DNA of 10,535 nt from Rhodoplanes sp049284695 (lineage in GTDB: Bacteria > Pseudomonadota > Alphaproteobacteria > Rhizobiales > Xanthobacteraceae), in the NCBI GenBank assembly GCA_049284695.1, contig JBAPYK010000266.1:1-10535 (forward strand). Direction: 5' to 3'. Shown here piece by piece: positions 1-6,091 of this stretch. The notes under the pieces are model-generated. The model did no database searches, had not been told where the DNA came from, and worked only from the letters and a program-made list of their open reading frames with translations. Numbering within the stretch: the stretch's first letter is position 1; every line of letters begins with the position of its first letter. Position numbers and translations under genes: made by a program.

Positions 1-443
1 TAAGGTGGGATCGGCCGAAATCCGAGACCGACGTAAAGCGCACGGGCGGCGTGCATCGAGCCGAGCGTATCGAGCACGATCCTGCTGATCCCGGCCTTCC
101 GAGCGTCGGTGATCACCAAGCTCGCGAGGTCGCGCGCGATGCCCAGGCCTCGGAAGGCTGGCCGCACATAGAGCCGCTTCATTTCGGCGAGGCCCGGTCC
201 GATTGTCCGGCGAGCGACCACCCCGGCCGGTTCCCTCTCGCTCCAAGCCAGGAACACGCAGCCGGACGGCCGCGCATAATTGCCCGGCAAAGAGGCGAAC
301 TCCTCTTCGACATTCTGGAAGCTGACATCGACGCCGAGGGCGCCGACATATTCGCGGAACAATTCCTCGACCACGCCGCGGTCTTGCGGCCACCGCGACT
401 CGCGAATGGCGTAAACGCCTTCGCGGACCGCCCGCCCCGTCAC
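1..443 (-). CDS. GNAT-family N-acetyltransferase, C-terminus cut by window edge
   Basis: I translated this by hand from the minus strand; it stays open for 147 codons and leaves the window at base 1. The family transfers an acetyl group from acetyl-CoA to an amine; the substrate cannot be read here. The acetyl-CoA pyrophosphate-binding motif is at residues 89-103 (KRLYVRPAFRGLGIA), matching the R/Q-x-x-G-x-G/A rule with R98, G101 and A103. It is followed by a helix and the typical C-terminal segment with RALYVGLGF near 134-142. About 10-20 residues are probably missing. The GTG start at 443..441 overlaps the rho TGA as GTGA, and I find no in-frame ATG, GTG or TTG in the 60-70 bases upstream, so translation is probably coupled to rho. 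In many relatives mnmE follows rho, so this gene looks like a lineage-specific addition. Family call is firm; function unknown. Confidence 0.85.
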   Translation of the reverse strand, partial: MTGRAVREGVYAIRESRWPQDRGVVEELFREYVGALGVDVSFQNVEEEFASLPGNYARPSGCVFLAWSEREPAGVVARRTIGPGLAEMKRLYVRPAFRGLGIARDLASLVITDARKAGISRIVLDTLGSMHAARALYVGLGFRPIPP

Positions 444-1705
444 GTATTCATCGATTCGAAGAATTCGCCGTTGCTCTTGGTGTTGCGCAGCTTGTCGAGC
501 AGGAAGTCGATCGCGTCCATCACACCCATCGGGTTGAGGATGCGGCGCAGCACGTAGATTTTCTTGAGCTGATCCTGCGGGGTGAGCAATTCTTCCTTGC
601 GGGTGCCCGATCGGGTGATGTCGATCGCCGGGAAGGTGCGCTTGTCCGCCACCTTGCGGTCGAGGATGATTTCCGAATTGCCGGTGCCCTTGAACTCTTC
701 GAAGATCACCTCGTCCATGCGGCTGCCGGTGTCGATCAACGCGGTTGCGATGATGGTGAGCGAGCCGCCCTCCTCGATATTGCGCGCCGCCCCGAAAAAT
801 CGTTTCGGGCGCTGCAATGCGTTGGCGTCGACGCCGCCGGTCAGCACCTTGCCCGAAGACGGCACCACGGTGTTGTAGGCGCGGCCGAGGCGGGTGATCG
901 AGTCGAGCAGGATCACGACGTCGCGTTGGTGTTCGACCAGCCGCTTCGCCTTCTCGATCACCATTTCGGCGACCTGGACGTGGCGCGATGCCGGCTCGTC
1001 GAAGGTCGAGGAGATCACCTCGCCCTTCACCGAGCGCTGCATGTCGGTGACCTCCTCCGGCCGCTCGTCGATCAGGAGAACGATGAGGTAGCACTCCGGA
1101 TGATTGGCGGTGATCGAGTGGGCGATGTTCTGCAAGAGCACTGTCTTGCCGGTGCGCGGAGGCGAGACGATCAGGGCGCGCTGGCCCTTGCCGATCGGCG
1201 CTACGATGTCGATGACCCGCGCGGACAAGTCCTTCTTGGTCGGGTCCTGCACCTCCATCTTTAGCCGCTCGTCGGGATATAGCGGAGTGAGGTTGTCGAA
1301 GTTGATCTTGTGGCGCGCTTTGTCCGGGTCCTCGAAATTGATCGTGTTGACCTTGAGCAGCGCGAAGTACCGCTCGCCCTCCTTCGGGCTGCGTATCTGC
1401 CCTTCGATGGTGTCGCCGGTGCGCAGGCCGAACCGCCGGATCTGCGAAGGAGAGACGTAAATGTCGTCCGGGCCCGGCAAGTAGTTCGCTTCGGGCGCGC
1501 GCAAAAAGCCGAACCCGTCCTGCAGCACCTCGACCACGCCTTCGCCGATGATCTCGACGTCCTTCTGGGCGAGCTGCTTGAGAATAGCGAACATCAGCTC
1601 TTGCTTGCGCATGGTCGAGGCGTTCTCGACCTGGTGCTCGTCAGCGAAAGCCAGCAATTCGACGGGAGATTTGGTTTTTAGGTCCTGTAGCTTCATTTCC
1701 CGCAT
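440..1705 (-). CDS. rho: Transcription termination factor Rho
   Basis: Rho is a hexameric RNA-dependent ATPase/translocase that releases RNA polymerase from untranslated transcripts. The protein is 421 residues, close to the 419 of E. coli Rho. In order: N-terminal Rho helix domain (about 1-48), cold-shock-like RNA-binding domain (about 50-118) with DGFGFLR at 63-69, then the RecA-type ATPase. The Walker A motif SPPRTGKT is at 181-188 (E. coli has PPKAGKT) and Walker B DVVILLDS at 262-269. The Q-loop lies near TGGVD (289-293) and the R-loop at FKGTGNSE (338-345). The frame could extend to a GTG at 1753, but I chose the ATG at 1705: the resulting start MREMKLQDLKTKSP is the usual alphaproteobacterial one, and AGGAA sits 8 bases upstream. 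It follows hemJ on the same strand after a 220-base leader and overlaps the GNAT gene by 4 bases. Confidence 0.98.
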   Translation of the reverse strand: MREMKLQDLKTKSPVELLAFADEHQVENASTMRKQELMFAILKQLAQKDVEIIGEGVVEVLQDGFGFLRAPEANYLPGPDDIYVSPSQIRRFGLRTGDTIEGQIRSPKEGERYFALLKVNTINFEDPDKARHKINFDNLTPLYPDERLKMEVQDPTKKDLSARVIDIVAPIGKGQRALIVSPPRTGKTVLLQNIAHSITANHPECYLIVLLIDERPEEVTDMQRSVKGEVISSTFDEPASRHVQVAEMVIEKAKRLVEHQRDVVILLDSITRLGRAYNTVVPSSGKVLTGGVDANALQRPKRFFGAARNIEEGGSLTIIATALIDTGSRMDEVIFEEFKGTGNSEIILDRKVADKRTFPAIDITRSGTRKEELLTPQDQLKKIYVLRRILNPMGVMDAIDFLLDKLRNTKSNGEFFESMNT

Positions 1706-1925
1706 ACGGGTGATTCCTGTCGGTCGAAGGGGGATAAAAGGTCCGATCGACACTCAGAGGGAAAAAACCGCAGGTCTGGGGAGGGTACGGGCTTACGCCT
1801 CTAGGTCCCGATGTGCGAAACGGTCCGTTCGGACCCTGCTCGCCCACATCCGCCTGCGTTCTGGGGAGGTTGAGTAAACATAGGTAAAGACTGCAGTGGA
1901 CGCAAGAGCGCGCCGCATTCTCCCA
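1706..1925 (-). promoter_or_regulatory. rho 5' leader with candidate sigma-70 promoter
   Basis: This is the 220-base gap between hemJ and rho. On the minus strand TTGCGT (1905..1900) and TATGTT (1882..1877) are separated by 17 bases and resemble a housekeeping promoter, though each box matches consensus only partly. Downstream are the inverted repeat GGTCCGAACGGACC (1835..1822) and a run of six T at 1768..1763, preceded by GCGG. In E. coli, rho is autoregulated by attenuation in its leader; similar control here is inference. Very short minus-strand frames of 18 and 26 codons cross the leader, but neither has a convincing ribosome site. Confidence 0.4.
1822..1835. repeat. Perfect 6-bp-stem inverted repeat in rho leader
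   Basis: On the plus strand GGTCCG and CGGACC flank a two-base centre (TT), giving a 14-base near-palindrome. It lies about 120 bases upstream of the rho start and downstream of the candidate promoter, so it would be transcribed. No T tract follows directly on the minus strand, so a classic terminator is unlikely. It could be an RNA hairpin or a protein-binding palindrome. Confidence 0.5.
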
Positions 1926-2462
1926 TCACATTGGCTTGACGACCGCCAGAATGATCGCCGTGATCGCGAGCACCGCGCCCGCGAGATTGGCCACGACGTA
2001 GAATTGCGCGCCTCGGCCGTCCGCGCCGGCGGCAAAGGTACGCGCGGCACGCACGACCCAGCCATGCACGGCTGACAGGACGACGACCACCGCGATCTTC
2101 GCCTGTAGCCACCCGCTCGAAAACCAGGCGCCGTCCCAGGCGAGCCAAAGCCCGACGCCCCAGGTGATCACCATTGCCGGATTGACGATGCGTTGTAGGA
2201 TTTGCCCCTCGAGCGCGCTCAACAGCTGCGCTTGCGGCGACCCTTCTCCGGCTCGCGTATGCCAGACAAACAAGTAGAGCACGGCGAGCATTCCGCCGAT
2301 CCAACCGATCACCGCGACCACGTGAAGGGCCTTGAGCCACGGATACAGGTTCGGCGCCGCGACAAGCACAAGCGTTGCCGCAAGAACGAGCGGCGCGGCA
2401 AGTCCAACCGCCGCCCGCACCGCTATCCTGCGCTTATCTCCCGCGAGCGAAGGTTCTCTCAC
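1926..2462 (-). CDS. hemJ: HemJ-type protoporphyrinogen IX oxidase (CopD-like membrane protein), divergent
   Basis: HemJ oxidises protoporphyrinogen IX to protoporphyrin IX, the penultimate step of heme synthesis, in the inner membrane. The 178-residue protein is strongly hydrophobic, with likely membrane helices near 14-35, 43-67, 93-109, 118-138 and 153-176. The family signature begins LYPWLKALHVVAVI; candidate heme or catalytic residues are H47, H68 (LFVWH) and K122 (LQAKIAV), with NPAM at 94-97 and C-terminal VKPM. Typical HemJ has YLPRLF before the second His and a C-terminal NEVP; here these read VLYLF and NLAG, and an extra N-terminal helix is present. The call therefore rests on the conserved His/Lys framework plus adjacency to hemE. 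The alternative is another CopD-superfamily protein. It starts with GTG at 2462..2460, three bases after the hemE stop, so the two are almost surely co-transcribed. Confidence 0.78.
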   Translation of the reverse strand: MREPSLAGDKRRIAVRAAVGLAAPLVLAATLVLVAAPNLYPWLKALHVVAVIGWIGGMLAVLYLFVWHTRAGEGSPQAQLLSALEGQILQRIVNPAMVITWGVGLWLAWDGAWFSSGWLQAKIAVVVVLSAVHGWVVRAARTFAAGADGRGAQFYVVANLAGAVLAITAIILAVVKPM

Positions 2463-2465
2463 CGA

Positions 2466-3503
2466 TCATCGTCCCCGGACCCGGCGCAGCATCTGCTCCA
2501 CATGAGCGACCGGCGTCTCCGGAAGAATGCCGTGTCCGAGATTAAAGATGAACGGGCCCTCCGCAAACGCAGCCAGCACGGCATCAACCGCACGATCGAG
2601 TGCCTCGCCGCCGGCGAGCAAGGCAATCGGATCGAGATTGCCTTGTACCGCAACGCGACTTTGTATTTCCCTGCGCGCGAAATCGCGATCGATGCTCCAG
2701 TCAAGCCCCACCGCGTCAACCTCGACCCGTTCAACATAACGCAGAAGCGAGGCCCCGGCCCCACGCGGAAAACCGATGATTTTGCCGCCGGGAACGCTGG
2801 ATCGAACCCCCGCGACGATCCTGCGCATCGGTTCGACGCACCAGCGTTCGAACTCCTCCGGCGGCAGAATGCCCGCCCACGTATCGAACACCTGAACGGC
2901 GTCAACCCCCGATTTGAGCTGCCCGACGAGGTAATCGATTGACGCATCCGTCAAAGCATCGATGAGACGGGCGAACCCTGCCGGGTCCCGATACGCCATC
3001 AGTCGCGCTGGGCCCTGATCGGGAGTTCCCTGTCCCGCCACCATGTAGGTGGCAACCGTCCAGGGCGCGCCGCAAAATCCAAGCAAAGCGACGTACGCTG
3101 GCAAAGCGGGTTTCACCCGCCGGATCGTCTCGAATACGGGAGCCAAGGTGCTCAAGTCCAGCCGTTTGGCAAAGGCCGCGACGTTGTCGCCATCAATTGC
3201 CGGGGTAAGACGTGGGCCCTCGCCGGTCACAAAGCTCACGGTCTGACCAAGCGCGTGCGGAACAACGAGGATGTCGGAGAACAGGATTGCAGCATCCAAG
3301 TTGAACCGCCGGATTGGTTGAAGCGTGACCTCGGTCGCGAGCTCAGGCGTAAAGCAGAGATCGAGAAAACTCCCTGCCTTCTCGCGGACGGCCCGATACT
3401 CCGGCAAATAGCGTCCCGCCTGCCGCATCATCCATATAGGTGGAATGACACATCGTTGTCCGGCGAGAACGTCGAGAATCATTCGCCTGGTCTGAAGCTC
3501 CAT
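2466..3503 (-). CDS. hemE: Uroporphyrinogen decarboxylase
   Basis: HemE removes four carboxyl groups from uroporphyrinogen III to make coproporphyrinogen III in the cytoplasm. The predicted 345-residue protein has the normal family length. The N-terminal signature PPIWMMRQAGRYLPEYR is at 21-37, with substrate-binding R27 and R31. Further expected active-site residues are D77 (FSDILV), Y153 (VATYMVAG) and H324 (NLGHGILPETP). The segment GFPRGAGASLLRYV (244-257) and GLDWS (266-270) are also typical. I chose the ATG at 3503..3501; the frame continues upstream to GTG (3512) and TTG (3521), which would add 3 or 6 residues without family support. Ribosome-site support is weak (GAAG 8 bases before the ATG). 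The gene heads a hemE-hemJ unit and diverges from PPSR across the probable oriC. Confidence 0.97.
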   Translation of the reverse strand: MELQTRRMILDVLAGQRCVIPPIWMMRQAGRYLPEYRAVREKAGSFLDLCFTPELATEVTLQPIRRFNLDAAILFSDILVVPHALGQTVSFVTGEGPRLTPAIDGDNVAAFAKRLDLSTLAPVFETIRRVKPALPAYVALLGFCGAPWTVATYMVAGQGTPDQGPARLMAYRDPAGFARLIDALTDASIDYLVGQLKSGVDAVQVFDTWAGILPPEEFERWCVEPMRRIVAGVRSSVPGGKIIGFPRGAGASLLRYVERVEVDAVGLDWSIDRDFARREIQSRVAVQGNLDPIALLAGGEALDRAVDAVLAAFAEGPFIFNLGHGILPETPVAHVEQMLRRVRGR

Positions 3504-3516
3504 TCTTGTCACTTCA

Positions 3517-3556
3517 ACCAATAAAGAGATATCTTAATTGTTGAGTCTATTAGAAG
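3517..3556. other. AT-rich stretch, candidate DNA-unwinding element
   Basis: I count 29 A/T bases out of 40, in a window that is otherwise clearly GC-rich. It contains the 8-base palindrome AGATATCT (3527-3534), a single TTAA (3534-3537) and one GANTC site (GAGTC, 3543-3547). Its place at one end of the putative oriC, next to the candidate DnaA boxes, fits an unwinding element. It also overlaps the likely hemE promoter zone, which is an alternative reason for high AT. Confidence 0.45.
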
Positions 3557-3577
3557 GGGGATAAGGCTCATGACTGG

Positions 3578-3586
3578 CTTTCCACA
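3578..3586 (+). promoter_or_regulatory. DnaA-box-like site CTTTCCACA
   Basis: It matches the DnaA consensus TTWTNCACA at 8 of 9 positions; only the first base differs (C for T). It is the box nearest the AT-rich stretch, starting 22 bases after it. Confidence 0.5.
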
Positions 3587-3656
3587 TCCTGACAGATAGT
3601 TCTTCTCGATTTGCCCACGCGCTATCCCCTACGCCCCCGGTGATGCCTGGACGATG

Positions 3657-3669
3657 CAATCCTTTGATG
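3657..3669 (-). promoter_or_regulatory. IHF-like binding site
   Basis: Read on the minus strand, 3669..3657 matches the IHF core WATCAANNNNTTR except for its first base. Bacterial origins often carry an IHF site that bends DNA between DnaA boxes, and this one lies between the two best boxes. The match is short and degenerate, so chance remains possible. Confidence 0.35.
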
Positions 3670-3717
3670 CGTCGAAGCTTTGACCCAAGTTCCGAAGCTG
3701 TCCGACTGCCATTGCCG

Positions 3718-3726
3718 CTATTCACA
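3718..3726 (+). promoter_or_regulatory. DnaA-box-like site CTATTCACA
   Basis: It matches TTWTNCACA at 8 of 9 positions, again with C at the first base, and has the same orientation as the box at 3578-3586, exactly 140 bases away. Weaker 7-of-9 sites on the minus strand follow at 3732-3740 and 3763-3771. Confidence 0.5.
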
Positions 3727-3863
3727 CTGAGGGAGTATAAGGCGGGCCGGATTGTCCAACGCTGTGAACATGTGGGTGGGATACCTCTGATCAGGTCGTA
3801 TCTTTTCCGAGATCTGCCTGTGATGCTCCTTTGTCCCCAGTCGCACACAGTCGATAGGAAACG

Positions 3864-4703
3864 ATGACTGCAAAACCGGCGAGCTTCTTCCACCTACATT
3901 TGATTTCGGATTCGACGGGAGAGACTCTCGTGACTGTGGCCCGCGCCGCGCGGGCTCAATACACGAACGTGTCTGCGGTCGAACATGTATATCCCGCGGT
4001 GCGCAGCAACAAACAGCTCGATCCGGTCTTGCAGGGGATCGAGGATGAACCAGGCGTCGTCCTTTACACCCTCCTTGACGACGCGCTGATCGCGCGGCTC
4101 GAGGAGAAATGCCACGATCTTGGATTGCCGTGTCTATCAATTCTAGGTCCGGTCCTTCAGTTGTTTCAATCGCATCTTGCGACTGAATCGACTCAGCAGA
4201 TCGGGGCGCAACACGTTCTCGACTCGGAGTATTTCAGGCGCATGGATGCGTTGAATTACACGATGATGCACGATGACGGGCAATTGACTGACGATCTCGA
4301 ACGGGCCGACGTCGTGCTGGTGGGTGTGTCGCGCACCTCGAAGACTCCGACTTCGATCTACCTCGCCAATCGTGGGGTGAAAACGGCGAATGTTCCGCTT
4401 GTGCCTGGCGTACCGATTCCGCCCCATTTGGAAGCGCTGGAACGGCCGTTGATCGTCGGGCTCTACGCCAGCCCCGAGCGCATCGTGCAAATCCGGCAGA
4501 ACCGGCTCCTAGGGCTCAATAGCGGCCAGGAGGATGGCCAATACGTCAATCGTGATGCGGTCGCCGAAGAAGTGATATTCTCTCGACGGTTGTGCGCCAA
4601 ACACAATTGGCCGCTCATCGATGTGACGCGGCGCTCGATCGAAGAAACCGCGGCCGCCGTCATCGCTTTGCTGAGAGAGCGGCGTCGGCAACCCGCTTCA
4701 TAA
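3864..4703 (+). CDS. Pyruvate, phosphate dikinase / PEP synthase regulatory protein (DUF299, PPSR)
   Basis: This family is a bifunctional kinase/pyrophosphorylase that inactivates pyruvate,phosphate dikinase or PEP synthase by ADP-dependent phosphorylation of a threonine and reactivates it by phosphate-dependent removal, so setting the pyruvate-PEP balance. The 279-residue protein has the usual length. The N-terminal LISDSTGET (13-21) and the P-loop-like GVSRTSKTPTS (154-164) are family hallmarks. Downstream typical segments are NVPLVPGVPIP (176-186) and GLYASPERI (199-207). The ATG at 3864 has AGGAAA four to five bases upstream. The target enzyme is not in the window. It is the first gene of the right arm and the RP001-type origin-flanking gene. 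I counted eight GANTC sites between hemE codon 10 and the middle of this gene. Confidence 0.95.
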   Translation: MTAKPASFFHLHLISDSTGETLVTVARAARAQYTNVSAVEHVYPAVRSNKQLDPVLQGIEDEPGVVLYTLLDDALIARLEEKCHDLGLPCLSILGPVLQLFQSHLATESTQQIGAQHVLDSEYFRRMDALNYTMMHDDGQLTDDLERADVVLVGVSRTSKTPTSIYLANRGVKTANVPLVPGVPIPPHLEALERPLIVGLYASPERIVQIRQNRLLGLNSGQEDGQYVNRDAVAEEVIFSRRLCAKHNWPLIDVTRRSIEETAAAVIALLRERRRQPAS

Positions 4704-4723
4704 CCGCCTCTGTCGGCTTAGTC

Positions 4724-5332
4724 ATGCTTTGGCTTGCGGCGCATCCCCTGATCCTGGCGTCGCGCAGTCAAGTTCGCCGCGCTTTGCTCGAAGCTGCGGG
4801 CATTCCCATCAAATCAATCCCGCCCGACCTGGATGAACGGGCCGTCGAAGCGCGCGCGGGCTACTCCCTCGGCGCATCCGATGCAGCGCTTTTGCTCGCC
4901 CGAGAAAAAGCGCGATCGGTCGCAGCGCCAACGCCCGGTCAGTACGTGTTGGGCGCCGACCAGACGCTGGCATTGGGTCGAGCGCGCTTTACCAAGCCAA
5001 GCGACATCGAAGCCGCACGCGAGCAATTGCGCGCGCTGAGCGGCCGAACGCACGAGCTTTGTTCAGCGGTTGCCGTCGCCAAGGATGGCCGGGTGATTTT
5101 CAGCCACTGCGAGGTGGCGCGGATGACGATGCGGTCATTGTCCGAGCGGTTTATTGAGGCCTATCTCGCAGCCGCGGGATCGGCGGTGACCTCCAGCGTC
5201 GGCGCCTACCAACTCGAAAAGCTTGGAATCCATTTGTTCGAGCGGATCGAGGGAGATCACTTTACGATCCTCGGACTGCCGCTGGTTCATTTGCTTGCCT
5301 TTTTCCGCCGGGAAGGATGCCTCGCCGCATAG
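4724..5332 (+). CDS. maf: Maf-family nucleoside triphosphate pyrophosphatase (YceF-like)
   Basis: Maf proteins hydrolyse non-canonical nucleoside triphosphates to monophosphate and pyrophosphate, keeping modified bases out of nucleic acids. The 202-residue protein begins with the substrate-binding LILASRSQVRRALL (9-22), followed by the acidic motif VLGADQTL (75-82), FTKP (89-92), LSGRTHE (105-111) and the closing SSVGAYQLEKLG plus GLPLV pattern. GADQ, rather than the GADT of YhdE/Maf-type dTTP/UTP enzymes, recalls GSDQ of E. coli YceF, which acts on 7-methyl-GTP; subtype assignment from this motif is inference. I chose the ATG at 4724. The frame is open back to 4592 inside PPSR, but that part has no family match. 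The gap to PPSR is 20 bases with no clear ribosome site, so coupling is plausible. The expected neighbour aroE is absent downstream. Confidence 0.93.
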   Translation: MLWLAAHPLILASRSQVRRALLEAAGIPIKSIPPDLDERAVEARAGYSLGASDAALLLAREKARSVAAPTPGQYVLGADQTLALGRARFTKPSDIEAAREQLRALSGRTHELCSAVAVAKDGRVIFSHCEVARMTMRSLSERFIEAYLAAAGSAVTSSVGAYQLEKLGIHLFERIEGDHFTILGLPLVHLLAFFRREGCLAA

Positions 5333-5389
5333 CGGTTTTGCGAGACCAGAGGTCCGTCACAGGAGCGGAATTGCGGGAGTAGCTTCTCG

Positions 5390-5989
5390 ATGATCGTGAT
5401 CGGCCTGACCGGGTCAGTGGGAATGGGCAAGTCGGCGACCGCCCTTATGTTCGCGGAAGCGGGCGTGCGCGTGCATGACGCCGATGCCGCCGTTCACCGG
5501 CTATACGAGGGCGACGCGGTCGCGCCGATCGAAGAAGCCTTTCCGGGCGTGACCTGCGCCGGCAAGATCGATCGGGAAAAGCTCGCCGCCCGCGTTCTGA
5601 ACGACGCGGCGGCGCTGAAGCGGCTTGAAGCGATCGTACACCCCCTGGTGCGCCGCGCGGAGGAGCAGTTTCTCGCCAAGGCGGAGGCCGAGGGCGCCCA
5701 TTGCGCGGTTCTCGACATTCCGCTGCTTTTCGAGACGGGGGGCGATCGGCGCGTCGATGTCGTGGTCGTGGTCTCCGCGCCGCTCGAAGAGCAGCGCCGC
5801 CGCGTGCTGGCGCGTCCGGGAATGACGGAAGAAAAGTTCGCAAGCTTGCTCATCAAGCAGCTTTCCGACGAGGAAAAGCGCCAACGCGCCGATTTTGTCG
5901 TGGATACCTCGCAGGGCTTCGATTCCGCGCGCGCCCAAGTTCGTGCCATTCTGCAAGAATTGGAGAGAATGCCGAAGCGGCGCAGGTGA
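5390..5989 (+). CDS. coaE: Dephospho-CoA kinase
   Basis: CoaE performs the last step of coenzyme A synthesis, phosphorylating the ribose 3'-hydroxyl of dephospho-CoA with ATP in the cytoplasm. The 199-residue protein has the family length. The Walker A loop is GSVGMGKS (8-15), followed by DADAAVH (30-36), the VHPLV motif (83-87), DIPLLFE (109-115) and the lid-like ARPGMTEEKF (141-150). The C-terminal ADFVVDTS (167-174) stands where ADYVIDN is usual, a mild variation. The ATG at 5390 is preceded by GGGAG about ten bases upstream. It follows maf after only 57 bases and precedes dnaQ by 102 bases, so it belongs to the same rightward unit. Confidence 0.96.
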   Translation: MIVIGLTGSVGMGKSATALMFAEAGVRVHDADAAVHRLYEGDAVAPIEEAFPGVTCAGKIDREKLAARVLNDAAALKRLEAIVHPLVRRAEEQFLAKAEAEGAHCAVLDIPLLFETGGDRRVDVVVVVSAPLEEQRRRVLARPGMTEEKFASLLIKQLSDEEKRQRADFVVDTSQGFDSARAQVRAILQELERMPKRRR

Positions 5990-6091
5990 TTCGCATCCAG
6001 GACGGATTCCGCCGCGCGCGGGTGGGCTTCGGTCGGTCAATGCGGTGGAACGGACTGCAATGCATCTCCGCCCCGCGTGCAGGTAAGGGCC

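Larger units (their letters stand above)
3504..3863. other. oriC: Probable chromosomal replication origin (oriC) between hemE and PPSR
   Basis: This 360-base interval between divergent hemE and PPSR has no credible gene. In Caulobacter crescentus and Sinorhizobium meliloti the chromosomal origin maps between hemE and this same DUF299 (RP001-type) gene, so synteny is the main argument. The sequence adds an AT-rich stretch at the hemE side (3517-3556; 29 of 40 bases are A or T), two 8-of-9 DnaA-box matches on the plus strand (3578-3586 and 3718-3726), weaker 7-of-9 matches (3556-3564, 3732-3740, 3763-3771, 3831-3839) and an IHF-like site (3657-3669). Genes on both sides run away from it for the whole window except secB. 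I found no full CtrA site (TTAA-N7-TTAA) by eye. The promoters of hemE and PPSR must also lie here, but I could not place either convincingly. Confidence 0.72.

Noticed and set aside
1104..1681. Plus-strand frames antisense to rho
   Set aside because: They are shadows of the clearly conserved rho gene and have no domain signature.
1641..1847. Minus-strand 68-codon frame overlapping the rho start
   Set aside because: It starts with GTG, overlaps rho in another frame, and its composition looks like leader sequence read by chance.
1801..1881. 26-codon minus-strand frame in the rho leader as a leader peptide
   Set aside because: Its ATG overlaps the candidate -10 box and there is no ribosome site; no attenuation logic could be shown.
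3640..3867. Plus-strand 75-codon frame just before PPSR
   Set aside because: It overlaps the PPSR start, shows no family features and spans the DnaA-like and IHF-like sites.
3534..3893. Minus-strand open frame of 119 codons across the origin interval
   Set aside because: It overlaps the start of PPSR, has no recognisable domain and no ribosome site, and the interval is better explained as regulatory and origin DNA.
4592..4723. N-terminal extension of Maf into PPSR
   Set aside because: The added 44 residues have no Maf similarity, and the family start matches the ATG at 4724.
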